A DNA stretch of 64,000 nt from Fomes fomentarius (taxonomy: Eukaryota > Basidiomycota > Agaricomycetes > Polyporales > Polyporaceae). The DNA is taken from the NCBI GenBank assembly GCA_022606135.1, contig JABYQN010000008.1, positions 1,736,001 to 1,800,000 on the forward strand, written 5' to 3'. The notes beneath the pieces were generated by a model, which ran no database searches, was not told the DNA's origin, and was given only the letters and a program-made list of their open reading frames with translations. Below are positions 52,094 to 63,990 of this stretch, piece by piece (position 1 is the stretch's first letter; the number at the start of each line of letters is the position of its first letter). The position numbers and the translations under genes are program-made.

Positions 52094-54449
52094 ATGGCCG
52101 TCAAGCCTCTCCTTGTCGCCCTCGCGGCCCTCACTCTCGTTAACGCCCAATCGGCCTCGACCTGCGCAGCTCCATCCCTCCAAACGGCTTGGGAGTATGA
52201 ACTTCCAGTGAAGAACCCCGGCTCCGACCATGGCGCGCCCAACGTTCCTCAGGGCAAAGACTGGCAGGGTCAGCCCAAAAAGCCCAAGGGCTTCCGCAAA
52301 GTGAAGAACGTAAGTTCCACATGCCAGTGATCTTGCGCGTCTCAGCTCTCTCTGAAACCTTCTCCAGGGTTTGTGTGATATTCCTTTTAACATGATTGTG
52401 TGTTTGTGACAACGTCCGGCAGTGATTCTCACCATTCCCGACGGTTTCGGACCCGCCAGCGAGGTAAGACACTCGCATAGACAGGGCGAGAGCAAGCGCT
52501 CTAACACGTCGTGTGACAGGTGTTCGCGCGCAACTTCGTTCAGTGGAAGAATAGTCAGGGTTGGAACAAGGTCCTCGCATCCGACACCATTCAAGTCGGG
52601 TCTGTCCGCACCCGTTCTACCGACTCCCTTGTCACGGACTCGGCTGCCGCTGCGACCGCCTACTCTTGCGCCATCAAGGTATGTATTCCTTGTTATGCTG
52701 CCAATGTTTTTGATTGTCAATCCAAATGTAACAATGACCTTGATAGAGCTATAACGGCGCAATTGCGGTTGACGATGATGGCAACCCGTGCGGTACCGTG
52801 CTCGAGGCTGCGAAGGCTGCCGGATATAAAACTGGGTTGGTCGCAACTTCCCGTATCACTGTAAGTCCCGTCACGCCATATGCGCCCGTCTCGTACCACT
52901 CATATCATGCTCACTACGTATCTACATGGTTCCATAGCACGCGACCCCGGCCTCGTTCGCCTCGCACGTCTACAATCGTGATGATGAGCACCTCATCGCG
53001 GAGCAGCTCGTTGGCGGCACGCCCCTCGGGCCCGTGGTTGACATCCTCCTTGGCGGCGGTCTCGGCTTCTTCGTGCCCAACACGACCACTGGGTCGACCC
53101 GCCCTGATGGCACCGACGCTCTTGAGCTTGCGCGCAAGAACGGGTACAACGTCTTTACGGACCGCGCGGGCTTCGATGCTCTCAACGGCGGCAATGCGAA
53201 GGCTGCGTCGAAGCCGTACCTCGGACTGTTCCACAACTCGCACATGAACTACGAGATCGACCGCGACCCCGCGAAGGAGCCGAGCTTGCTCGAGATGGCA
53301 AAGACCGCGATCACGAGCTTGAAGAAGGCTACTCGGTACAGCGACAAGGGCTATTTCATCGTGGGTCACTCTGCATCATCTCTTGTACATACGCTCACAG
53401 CTGATGTAACGCGTAGATGGTTGAGGCTTCGGTACGATGATCTCAGCTTCGACTACACATGATTCCATCCTGACAGGTTGCTCTAGCGTATTGACCACGC
53501 CGGCCACAGCAACGACCTCGTCGGCCACTTGCACGAGATCATCGAGTACAACGAAGTCGTCGACTACTTGAAGTCCGTCGTCGACGATGACCACTACGGC
53601 GAGACTGTCTTGCTCGGCACGGCTGACCACGAGTGCGGTGGCTTAACCTTGGTGGGTCTCGGCTGCACAACATCCCTTTCATGCGCGACTCATATGCCAT
53701 GCTCGTGTAGGGCGGTATCGTCACCACCGGCGAGTATCAGTGAGTGTCACCCGCACGACTCTGGCGTCCCTATACTGACACCATCGCGTGCTATAGGTGG
53801 TCCCCCAGCGCTCTTGACGGAGGCAAGCACTCTGCTTCTTACCTCAGCAGCCTGTGGTCCTCGTACAACGGTGACAACCAGGACGCATTCCTGGACGATA
53901 TCTTTTCGCAGTACGGTATCAGCGATGCAAAGTATATCAAGGCTCACTTCCGTTCTGGCTGCGCTTGAGCTTCCATTCTGACCGTTATCTTCCCAAACAC
54001 AGCTCGACCGAGATTGAGGTTGCCAAGCAGCTCAAGTCCAAGTCGATCGAGATCCACCTGGCCCAGTCCCTCACCCGCCGTGCCATGATCAAGTGGAGCA
54101 CCGTACGTATCACATCACTATATCTCTTGTTTATTCTATCTCATGCTCCCTCAACTACCCTCCTCGCCCTATCCAGCTCGGCCACACCGCCGTGGACGTC
54201 AACCTGATCGCGTACGGCCCGGAGAGCGAGAAGCTCCGGGGCAACCACGACAACACCGAGATCGGGCTCTTCATCGCGGACGTGCTCAAGCTCGACCTGC
54301 CCACGGTCGGCGAGAAGCTGAACGACAAGAAGAACGAAGACTGGCTCGTCAACGTCGTCGGCCGCGACAAGGTCGAGGACGGCGTCCACTCGAAGCGCGG
54401 TATCGCGGGCCGTGGGTGTGGATGTGGCGTCGACCACCACTTGTTGTGA
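52094..54449 (+). CDS. alkaline phosphatase, secreted or vacuolar
   Basis: Eleven exons: 52094-52309, 52423-52463, 52520-52678, 52747-52860, 52938-53360, 53417-53431, 53487-53651, 53711-53739, 53797-53931, 54003-54102, 54177-54449. The protein is about 556 aa. A signal peptide (MAVKPLLVALAALTLVNAQS) is followed by family motifs: VILTIPDGFGPASE, VTDSAAAATAYSCAIK with the phosphoserine site, DILLGGGLGFF, SRIDHAGHSNDL and LLGTADHECGGL with zinc ligands, and LGHTAVDVNLIAYG. The reaction is hydrolysis of phosphate monoesters at alkaline pH. The C-terminus ends CGCGVDHHLL. Ten of the eleven exons chain cleanly, but canonical splicing of exon 1 to exon 2 leaves the total one base short and creates a TGA at the joint. 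Either the boundary is unusual or one base is missing here. Confidence 0.82.
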
Positions 54450-54997
54450 GGCGCTGCCTTCTTGTACCAGTTAGGGGATTAGGGGAAAAGTAAGCGAGGA
54501 GGCATTCTGGTCTATCCTTTATTCTTTCTGGACGCGGGCTTGGTTACTATACAGTGTCATAATCTGTACATGTCAACGGTGTATTTGGTGGTGGAGAAAT
54601 GCTAGAATGTACACACGTTGTGCATATGCCCTTCTCGCCAGTTCATATTACGGCAAGATCGAGCGATTCGCTCATCTTCGCGACTTTTAAGATCAGTGCG
54701 TGTCACGCGAGCGGGTAGAGATCACTTATAACCAGATCAGAGGACGAGTTCTTCTAGGAGGGGAAGCGATAGTACTAGCCGGTCACAGGATGCTCACACA
54801 ATACCGGAGATGAGAGTCATGACTGTATGTATTAATCGTACGGTAGGCCATTAGTAGTGTGATCTACAGGTATTCCGTGCCAAGTACAATCGACAGTGCA
54901 GGCAGTTCAAACTAAATATATCAGAAATAATCAAGTATGCATATCAAAATCAGAAGTCCGGGTCGCAATGCCACATAACATCACCATAGCGAGTCAC
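54450..54997. other. intergenic between convergent genes
   Basis: No gene. This is the shared 3' region of the phosphatase and the oxidase. Confidence 0.5.
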
Positions 54998-56874
54998 TTA
55001 GAAGTCCTGCGGGTGGTGGATCACGCGCTTCGGGTCGTACTTGTTCTTGATCTCCGTGAGGCGCTTCGTGTGCGAGGGGTAATACCTCTTGTGCGCGACG
55101 TCCGCAGAGTACGTGCTGTCGATGTAGTTCGCGTACTCCTTGAACGCCGTATTGGGCTGGTTCTTCTCAATTGCGGCCTTCATGCCCTGGATGAACTTGA
55201 TAGCGTCGGCGTCCTTGACCGAGCTCGGGATCGTGCCGTAGTACTGGATCGAGTACAGCGCGTCGCGAGCGTCGAACGCGTTAAAGTCCGCGGGTTGGTT
55301 CGACACAGCAGACTTTCCGCCACCGTAGAGGTCACTGTGGCCACCGACTACCGTCAGATCCCAGTCGTGGAACCAACTCGAAGACACTCACAAGATGATG
55401 AACCACTGGACCTTGGAGTTTTTGCCCGTCGTATAGAAGTACTTCATGAGTGCGTCCGCAGCAGCAGCGTTGAGCGGCTCCTTCTGGCTGACGAACGTTG
55501 AGGTCGCATAGAAATCGTCGTGAGTGTCGGGATTGTTCGTCGAGTTCAAGTCGCTGACGCTGTTAACGCCGCCGAGGTAGAGCACGCTTTGCATCCAGTC
55601 TTGCTTCTGGATGAACGTCGAGGTCGGTTTCCCGAGCTGCTTAAGCAACGGAGCCATTGTCGAGTTGAGCTTCGCAGCATCCGCCTCATCTGGAGAAAGG
55701 TCATCAGCGGTGAGACCTGGGCATCGACAGAAGACTGCACTGACAGTACACGCCACTAACGGAGAAGTCGGCGCCGTTCTGGCCTCCAGGGTTGATGTGG
55801 AGCTGCAGGCCGAGGTTCGGGTCAAGCGGCTTGCTCACGTCGTTCGCGAACTTCTGCCACGCCTGCAGACCCTTGCTAGCCTCTGCGGCGCCATACGTGG
55901 AGAAGGAGTACGAGAACGCGACCGAGTCCATCGCCTTCTGCGTCTTCGCCGTGAACGAGGTGATGATACCGAGACTCGACCCCGCGCCCATCGCCGCCCA
56001 GAAGAGGTCCTTGTTGTGCGACTGGCTCGCGGTGAGGATCGTGCCGTTGGCGATCACGATCTCGATGCTCTGCACTTGGTCTGCGACCAGGCCCCACTTG
56101 CGTGAGGCGAGCCCGAAGCCGCCCTGGCCTGCGTGGCCGCCGATGCCCACCTCTGGACAGGTCCCGTGCGCCATGGCGCGTTTTCCTGGCAGATAGGCGC
56201 GAGGTCAGAGAGGACGAATGAATGGAATTCGAAAAAGTGCGCGATGACAGCGGGACATTATAGAAGATTCCAGCGTCGAGCAAGCAAGGAAGTAGGCGTA
56301 CCGTTGTTCCAGAGATAGAGGGCGACGTCGCCCAGGCGGTTTCCCGCACCGATGGTCGCGGTCTCACCGCTCACTGAGAGGTGGCGGAGTTTATCAAGGC
56401 TGACGGTCAGGTGGCCGTCCTCACCTCCAAGGGCGTACGCAGCATCTGTTGATAGACATAATCAGGTACAGGATGTGTACAGATGAGCGTCTGGTAACAG
56501 GAACCTACACGAGTGCCCGCCACCCCGGGCATTAACCTTGACACCGTGCTTTGCTCCACAGTTCACGGCGGCGGCGACGGCCTTTGCGTCCTTGGGATGC
56601 ACTACCGCAGCCGGTTTCCAGGGTAAGCTGCAGGAGGATCGTGTCGGGTGAGACTAAGCTACCGTCGCTCTCGGCCACCAGCATGTACGTACCGAAGGTT
56701 GAAGGGTGCGATATCCTTCTGGTAGGACGACTCGCCGTTCACGACTGGGTCAAGACCCGCATTTTCCAAACAAGTGAAGAATTCGTTGCTCGCGCGATGT
56801 TCGAGCGGCGTTGAAGCCGCGAGCGAGCTCGAGGCTACGGAGAGGGAAACCAGAGCGGTGAAAATGCCGCGCAT
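54998..56874 (-). CDS. BBE-like FAD-linked oxidase (AA7 / glucooligosaccharide oxidase type)
   Basis: Exons 56874-56693, 56627-56509, 56445-56302, 56185-55757, 55689-55392 and 55334-54998 join to 502 aa. After a signal peptide (MRGIFTALVSLSVASSSLAA) come PCMH-type FAD-domain features: AAVVHPKDAKAVAAAVNCG, NARGGGHSY with the flavin-linking His, TIGAGNRLGDVALYLWN, GTCPEVGIGGHAGQGGFG with the Cys for a second flavin bond, and WGLVADQVQSIEIVIANG. The BBE-type C-terminus is present (YYGTIPSSVKDADAIKF, HTKRLTEIKNKYDPKRV). Secreted members oxidise mono- and oligosaccharides or alcohols and release hydrogen peroxide. The joint at 55757 uses a GTGGCG donor and is the least certain. A TATAAAAG box sits upstream. 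Confidence 0.85.
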
Positions 56875-56959
56875 TGCGAGAGCCGGCCGGGAGATGGAAA
56901 GTGAAAGTTGACAGTTGAAGGCGGGAGTGGGGTCGAAAGTTCGTTATGTAGTGCCATCA

Positions 56960-56967
56960 GCTTTTAT
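56960..56967 (-). promoter_or_regulatory. TATA box of the BBE-like oxidase
   Basis: TATAAAAG on the - strand lies 86-93 bp before the ATG at 56874. Confidence 0.6.
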
Positions 56968-57524
56968 AGCATTCAAGTTGATGGATCATGGCGAGGAAGG
57001 GCCGTTGCCTAGTAAGCGCTCTGATCGGGTACGTGTACATGTATAAATGACTTGTAGATTGGTGTAAGAGGTGGCGAGCATTCTCTTCCGACGTCGGCGC
57101 GGTCTGTACCAGCCAGTCAGGCGTCTTCTGAGCGGATCTGAGCTCCCACCGGAGGTCAAGCTATGCACGTTTAGGGCTCGTTGCCCGCCCGAGTCGACAC
57201 TGCTTTCGACTTGTCGATGCAGCAATATCATTATGCGACGGCTCCGCCTGCGCCGTGCACCTGCGGTCATCGCTGACCGAGCCTCCAAATCGGCACAGTG
57301 CACGGTGTCCGGAACGGTCGTGGAACCGACGGGTCTGTGAGAGCGGTGAGGAGTGTGGGAGGGGCAAAAGGCTGAAGAAGATCCTGTCTTGCTTGACAGA
57401 CAGGCGCGCTCAGTCATGTCGAGGGACCTACATAGCGCGATTCGAAGAGGTACAAGTTATGGAGCGAGTTGGAGTCGTGGCACCTGAGCGCTGCTCCTCA
57501 TCGGCTGGCTGGCATGGCACCTGA
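56968..57524. other. intergenic
   Basis: No gene recognised on either strand. Confidence 0.45.
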
Positions 57525-57870
57525 CATGTAAGTATACGTACTACGTACTTGCCATTGCAGCGAAGGTCGGACGTTCTAACCATACTCATTTCTGCGATGT
57601 GGATTTTGCGGCAACTTTGAGGTCCGTTGGAAGGCGAGCCCAGGGCGAGCCTGCCAGTCAAGACCGTGACTAGTCACAAGTGACCCCGTTTCGTGAGACC
57701 ACCTTCTGCACAGGCTCCTTACATGGACAGGCCATCCTCTGCTACTTACCCTCTGCTGCTTCTCGAATACCCATCATCAAAGCGCGGTGAGACTTTGCTC
57801 AGTCTGCGCCACCGGGTGCTAGTGTGTGACTGCATCCAAAAAAGCGATCGACGACTTTCTCCCTTCCGTG
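57525..57870 (+). repeat. diverged direct repeat, copy 1
   Basis: Shares ACGTACTTGCCATT, AAGACCGTGACT, GACTA.TCACAA.TGACCC, TCAAGCGCGGTGAGACTTTGCTC and AAAGCGATCGA with 63605-63990 in the same order. No gene is contained. Confidence 0.65.
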
Positions 57871-58358
57871 TCGAGAAGGTTCAAGAGCGTTGAGCTCAGG
57901 TATGTTCGATATATACGTTCCCTTCTAGACCCCGGACGGATGGGCTCTACCCTCTCGACTCATCAGTGGCTATGTCGCATCCACCGTCCGTGCTGAACCA
58001 CGATATCTTGAACGCTATGGCCGAGTATGTAGAAACAGAGACTCTCCTCAGGCTGTTCCTCATGCATTGCTTGGTCGGCGGACGGTGGACGACGCTGGCA
58101 GACTTCCTTACGAGCTCGGAATCACTCCGAGTCAGTACAAGCTAGTACAAGATGACAGATTGAGATTCACAACATAGTACATCGTGATCGCGTGCTATAG
58201 CGGATAGAATATTGTGCGGTGAATCTCCCGTGAGATTCTACTAGCCGTAGCTAGATGAATAGCCTAGATGTAGTGATTTAGTGATTCTATGACCTAAACA
58301 TTGGGACAGCCTCGAGACGTACCGGACTATATCCTCGACGCAGTGGATGCATCCTCCT
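57871..58358. other. intergenic
   Basis: No gene recognised. A GATATATACG motif near 57908 is TATA-like but has no downstream frame. Confidence 0.45.
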
Positions 58359-61300
58359 TCAATCTTCTTCAACCTCTTCCTGCCCTGCAAGCAGGTCCGT
58401 GTCCGTGTCCAAGGAAATCTGCGGCGGGGAAGAGAATCCGGGTTTTATATTGAAAACCTCCTGGTAGTGCGACCCGGAATCGGAATCGGTTGTTGTTCTA
58501 GCCTTCTTTCTAGACCCGTAGAGGCTGATGTCGAGAGAGTGTTTCGATCCTGCGGCACTGGCAGTCTCTCTGGTGAAGCTGGAAGCCTGCTTCACGTTCT
58601 TCACCAGCTTGCCCCATTTCGCTCCGTATCGAGGATGCCAGACGATGTCATACATGGCCACCATGAACTGCTCGTGATCATACAAGGGAGACTCTTTGGG
58701 AGTGAGGTTCACCTTCGTTGGTATAGTATATCGGGCTGATGCATCCCCTGTAGGGTTCATAGAGCCAGAGTGTTCGGCAGCAGCTTGAGAGATATCAGTG
58801 ATTGTGATAGCAGGTGTGGCTGGAAGGAATGCTGGTAATACAGGTACTCCTGAGGGGAAGTGAGCCTTAAATTGCGCGGCAGCCCTCTGAGCGGTGTACG
58901 ACAGTTGTATGTCGGTTTCTTTTGTTGAAGGGCATGGATGAGACGCGTTAAATCCCAACAGTTCGTAATGTTGCCTGAACAGGCCCGAGAGTTTATCAAG
59001 AAGTATCGCGAATGGTTGCTTGGGATCGAGACCCTGGATGCCACAGCGACCTTCACGTATAAGGTCGAGCTTCTCCCTGTGTCCTTTAGAGAATCCGGTC
59101 ACAGGATCCTCCGCATGGAAGTCGAAGATCTCGAGAATGGTCCTCAATTGCACAGGGTCGTCGGACCAATAGTGGGGGAAGTACTTGAGCCCACACCATC
59201 TCAGCAGTTGCACAAGTGATTCCAAGTCGTCGGAAACCTCGTGTCGCTTCCCTGGGATCTGCTGCAGCGCCGCAGACATGAACTGCCAGGTGCCCTAAGT
59301 ATCTCTATCAGATATGAAACCTAAACTGCGGGGGCGTGTCATTAGCACTTACAGAGCGGTACAGCTGGGTAGGCCGGGATTGTGAAAGTTGGTCTTTTGT
59401 CTTTGCAAGGTCCCAATCCGAGAGCAAACCGATGGTAGTAGTAAACGGCTTCTTCGGCACGTTCTTGTTTGCACCCGCTTCATTTGACGTAGAACCGCCG
59501 TCGGAGTCGTGTTCATATAGCAGTATATTCCCAGCACTTATATCTCGATGCAAAATACCGAAATCTTTCCATGCCCGACAATGCCCTGTGTATCAACATG
59601 TTAGACTGCGATCACGACATGGAGATTATATGCTGAGTATCGCACCAAGTACAACATCAAACATTGCCTGTGCGAGCACTCCATCATCTTCGAAGCTTTC
59701 GAGGCTGCGACATATTTCTTTGAAAACGAGCCTCGTATGCACCATTTCGAGGAGACGATCTTCACTTGGTACGTCTACGAGGTTCTGGTTCAAGGTGACT
59801 TGTCGATGGCCTCCACTACGGTGAACGTCGTCGCCTGCGACCATGGTCGGAACATGTGCTGTCAACATCGACACTTCAGGGCGTCGTAGGGTATAGTAGA
59901 GCTTGTACTCCGGAGTTAGACCTGGTGAGTCATAACGCCAGCTGTCCTTCACGAAGACGGGTGAGCGGTCAGTGAGGTTCCAGCCAACGAAGCTCTTGGT
60001 CCCCTGCCAGTTGGTGATGGACTCGAGTACAGCGGACGGCCAACAAGGATACGACAGGTCCTGACTTCGTCTTTTTCGTGGGCAGGAAGATCACCCTTGG
60101 ACCATGGCGCTGTGACACTGAGGCAATGTATAGGCCAACCTGGGGTCGCAGCCTTCGCAAATGCGGCCACGACGTGGTCCGACTTCAACTTGTGCGCCTC
60201 TGGGAATGTCGGGGTAGCGATTCTGCGGAAAAAGTCAGATTCGCTATCAGAAGCAAACTCGGCGGTGCAATCGTGACCCCGATTCTGCCGCGGTACGCTG
60301 TCGTGGAAGAGTCTGTACAGGAACTCTCCGATAATCTCGGGTCGTTCAATGTAGTTGAAGCTCTCGGATACGACGACCGCTGCTCTGTCGAAGCGCTGGA
60401 AACGAGCTAGCTCCTTGCAGAAGGTGATGGTGTACACGAACTCCCGATGTCCCCGACGGAATAGTTCCGATGCATACTCGATCAGCTGGCCACGGCTCTG
60501 GACGCGACCATCAACGTCAGTGTCGAAGTACTTCTCGTCGAACGGGAATTTCGGCTCAGGTTCCTTGACCTCGATTGCTATCTCCGCGTGAGCCCAGCTC
60601 ATCCTCGCAATCCAACTATTAGACTCGTCGGACTCGGAGGCATCATTTCTCTCTGCAGGTGCAGAAGGGTTGCTCTGGTGGTGTGCACTGGCTGTCGGTA
60701 ACATAGAGGCGCCTGTCAAGTTACGATCTCGGACTCTAGCAGATTGTCTGGTCTGGGCGTTGGGGGAGATATGGGGCACAGAAGTACTAGGAGAAGATGC
60801 AGAGGCGGTACTTGGTGTGGCAATAGGGCCGAACACGTCGCTCTTCGGATTCGTTCCAGCGGAGATGCCTTTGCCTACGTTGCTCCTCTTCTTACGTTTC
60901 TTGGTAACGTCGAGCAACTCCCTCACATCCCGCGTGTTTGGAGCTATGATAAGGTCTGGCTTGAGCAGGTTCTCGTCCTTGCTGTTAGGGGAGCCACGGG
61001 CAATTGTATCCGGATGATTATCCGTGATACGAGCCTCGAATTGATTGCACTGGAAGGCTTTAAGTTGAGCGTTCAAGCCTTTCGCCTAATGAAACGACAG
61101 ATCAGTGAGCAACATAGTGGAGTCCGCAGGAAAGTAGAACTCCGCACGAGACCGGGATACATCGTCGTCTCAGTAGTCAATTGGACCTCGAACTTGGGGC
61201 ACGTCTCCTTGAAGTCATCAGGCAGCGCTTTCCAGGGAGTACAGTGCATAAAGAAGTTCTTGATGGGTTGTTCGACCATTCTGTGTTTCAATTTCATTTC

Positions 61301-61468
61301 GCGAGCTAGCTCCACTCGTCTGGCCTCGCGCCCGTCTCTTGCACCCAGATCAGAGGGCAGCTGATGTCTATTGACACTGGATATCTTCGCAATCACTGGG
61401 GTGCCGGCCGGTTGGAGGGCGGCTGTAGGGCTATCGGGCCCCTGAGGTTTGTTAGCTTGTTGGGACAT
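58359..61468 (-). CDS. FunK1 fungal-type protein kinase, single-base frameshift
   Basis: Exons 61468-61148, 61085-59646, 59585-59353 and 59294-58359 join with GT-AG introns; the expected length is about 976 aa. FunK1 marks: MSWAHAEIAIEVK, RGHREFVYTITFCKELARFQRFDRAAVVVS, PEIIGEFLYRLFHD, ILVGRP with PTGRG, KDSWRYD, then ILHRDISAGNILL (catalytic HRD and Asn), LLSDWDLAK in place of DFG, and GTWQFMSA. The C-terminal 300 residues have DDLESLVQLLRWCGL and a disordered basic/acidic tail (SRKKARTTTDSDSGS). Near 60000-60004 a run of four C's on the + strand marks a one-base loss: frame is lost just after PTGRG and regained by the rest of the exon, whose length is exactly one base short. The gene is either a recent pseudogene or has a sequencing error there. 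TATAAAAG lies upstream. Confidence 0.82.
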
Positions 61469-61532
61469 GGGGAGGCAGGAAATGTCAGTGGTATGTAGGG
61501 AACAGTCTAAGGTTGAACATACGTAGAGATGT

Positions 61533-61540
61533 CTTTTATA
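61533..61540 (-). promoter_or_regulatory. TATA box of the FunK1 gene
   Basis: TATAAAAG on the - strand lies 65-72 bp before the ATG at 61468. Confidence 0.6.
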
Positions 61541-61654
61541 CGACTGGAAATAGTAGTTGGTCTGCGTCGTCTCCTACGACTGTATTCACATATGGCGAAC
61601 GTGTCAGTATCCATCTCAGATTGGCTACCAGAGGATGGGGCACAGACGAGTAAT

Positions 61655-61945
61655 CTGTACTAGACAGTGGCAGTAGTTGAACTGCTGTTTCCTGATGGAG
61701 TTAGTCTAAGATATTGTGCTGTGTGGGCACGGCACTCACACTCCTCGCAGACAAGCCGCAAAGCCGCTGAGTCTGTACGACGTGGTAACAGGCAGAAGTA
61801 TCAAGCGCCTGATGTGTTGCGTCGGCTGGAAAGCAGCTGCCTCGTGGCACAGCTCTAGTTCCACACTTCGTGCTCAAAACTAGCAATCTGTAGACAGTCG
61901 TAGTAGTTGTGCCGCTGTGTCCGGATGGAGTCAATATTGGATTTT
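61655..61945. repeat. short degenerate direct repeat pair
   Basis: 61659-61725 (TAGACAGTGGCAGTAGTTG...GATGGAGTTAGTCTAAGATATTGTGC) recurs at 61891-61950 (TAGACAGTCGTAGTAGTTG...GATGGAGTCAATATTGGATTTTGCG), offset about 232 bp. No gene is seen between 61541 and 62700. Confidence 0.55.
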
Positions 61946-62719
61946 GCGTCGTGGCGCAGCCTGCGCTGACCGCCACCGTCTGTACAACCGCCGCAAGATG
62001 TACGAGCTTAGGGACAGCCCATATAGCAGTCGCAGCCTATCAGATCATATTACAGGCGTAAGATCGCGAACAGCTATAGCAGAGGAAAGGAGGTCACAGA
62101 AGTATCCCAAATACGAAGAGAGTCCGAATCTCTCGAACGCCGGCCCCCATGCCCAAGCGCCGAGCAACAGTTGCCTGCAGAAAGTACTCCTATTACGACT
62201 AGTCTCACTGGCAACGGTACACCATCACTGCACAGACCGTCTCATCGATGCCAACCAAGCCTACACATGTATTGATGCGATCACACACCTTCTCGCAGCT
62301 GCAGGCCCGGGAGGACTCAGGAGTTTCGGCGTACCTGGGTCACATTGGTGTGGCGTAGCAGGCTACTACTAACTCCAAGCTTAACGAAGCCGTATTGAGA
62401 CTGTAGGCGGCGGATTCACGGAAGCGTGTAAATCCTTCGAGTTTGCACATTGCAGAATTTGGTTGTGATCATCAACATGAAATGGCATTGGTAGTAGTAA
62501 TAGACATAAGTAGATGCATCAGGTACATGACCGGACATGATAAGCAGCGTGAGCTGATAGTGTAGAGCGTATGCGAGGTATATCGAAGCGAAAGTGGGCA
62601 GCACATCATCATCAGCAACGTCAAAGTCAACGGCGGACGACAGACAACAAACGACAGTAGAGGTGATAGTCCGGGCGAACGAAGAACGAGCGATGACTAG
62701 ATCAAAGCACAAAAGTCCC

Positions 62720-63590
62720 AGTCCTATTACGCACTCGTGCTGACGTTCACACCGGAGCAAAGCCTCGAGCTGGGCGATGCAGTCCGTGCAGCGTGCATGT
62801 ACCTCGCGCGCGTCCTCCAACAGCGGCTTGACGTTCTCCGGGGCCATCGCGAGCTTCGTGTCCAGCCGCGGGCTCGGGAGTCGGCAGTTCGGGTTGGCTG
62901 TGGAGGCGCAGAGCATACAAAACCCGTAGGATTCTTCCCGCTGAACGAAGGAGGCTTCTTGCTTCGCCACCGCAGTCTTGCAGGCTGCCCCTTTTCGCCG
63001 CCTTCTCCCGGTTCGTGCTCGCCCACGTCGGAGAGCTTGATGGAATGGATGTACGATTCGAGGATAGAAGGAGGTATCAAGGAGGGTTTTTGTGGAGACT
63101 CGCCTGGGCCAGGACTCCATATGGACGCTTGGGATGCGTGCGGTGTCTGCGCATGACTGGAAGAGATAGGGCGATTCCCTTTCTTCCCCGGAACGGTGGC
63201 TTGTGCCGTCCGCAGACAGCCCGAACGCGCGAGCGGCGAGGGTCGAGGTAAGAGGCACACTCGACGTGGTCGCAGTCTTCGTCCCCAAGGCTCGTACCAC
63301 TGCCATGACTGTGCATTCCGGACGTCGCAGATCTGAGAGAGTGACCAGGAGCAGTTGTGGTCTTGATCCTCTGGCCTATCCGGAAGTTTTGAATATAGAC
63401 GCGAGCGGCGAAGGGCGAGGAGGCGAGGACTTGTGCTAGAGCGCAGGTATCCGTACGGCGAGTTGCAGCTGTTTTGCATTTCTCGTGGCCGAGCGCCCAC
63501 CTGCACAAGCACACTTTGCACACGAGGAAGTCGAAATGTATGAGGGAGATCGTCACCTTGATTGGCTTAGGAGGCATGAATGAGCACATT
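62720..63590 (-). CDS. possible multi-exon gene, unresolved
   Basis: Three - strand frames each contain stretches that look coding: PPKPIKVTISLIHFDFLVCK with LCRWALGHEKCK, PPSILESYIHSIKLSDVGEH with EPGEGGEKG, and MAPENVKPLLEDAREVHARC with TDCIAQLEALLRC. They follow each other in 5'-3' order and may be exons of one gene of 200-300 residues with CxxC-like pairs. I could not settle the joints or the start. No family recognised. Confidence 0.35.
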
Positions 63591-63604
63591 GAGCAATTTT
63601 ATCA

Positions 63605-63990
63605 TGACATGTATACGTACTTGCCATTATGGCCGAGGCCTGACGAAGTACGCATTAGCGGTACTCAATTCTGTGATGTGTATTTTATGGGATTTTGAGA
63701 TCCCTTGGAACTTTAAATTGGAAGGGAAGGGATTTGGATGAGGGAAGACCGTGACTGGCAGGACTCGGAACAGTCTCACGCCGCACAGTGACACTAAGTG
63801 ACAGTGACTAATCACAAATGACCCTGGCCCCGTGACACCGGCGCTTTCTACACCTCTGCAGCAGACTGCTACTTCTCGACTACCGTAACCCAACACACCT
63901 CGGTGTCACCACATCAAGCGCGGTGAGACTTTGCTCGGTTTGCGCTGGGTGCTAGTGCGAGTGCGTGATTGGCTTCAAAACAAAGCGATC
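63605..63990 (+). repeat. diverged direct repeat, copy 2
   Basis: Matches 57525-57870 in the same orientation with several indels. The match continues to almost the window end, so its true extent is unknown. Confidence 0.65.
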
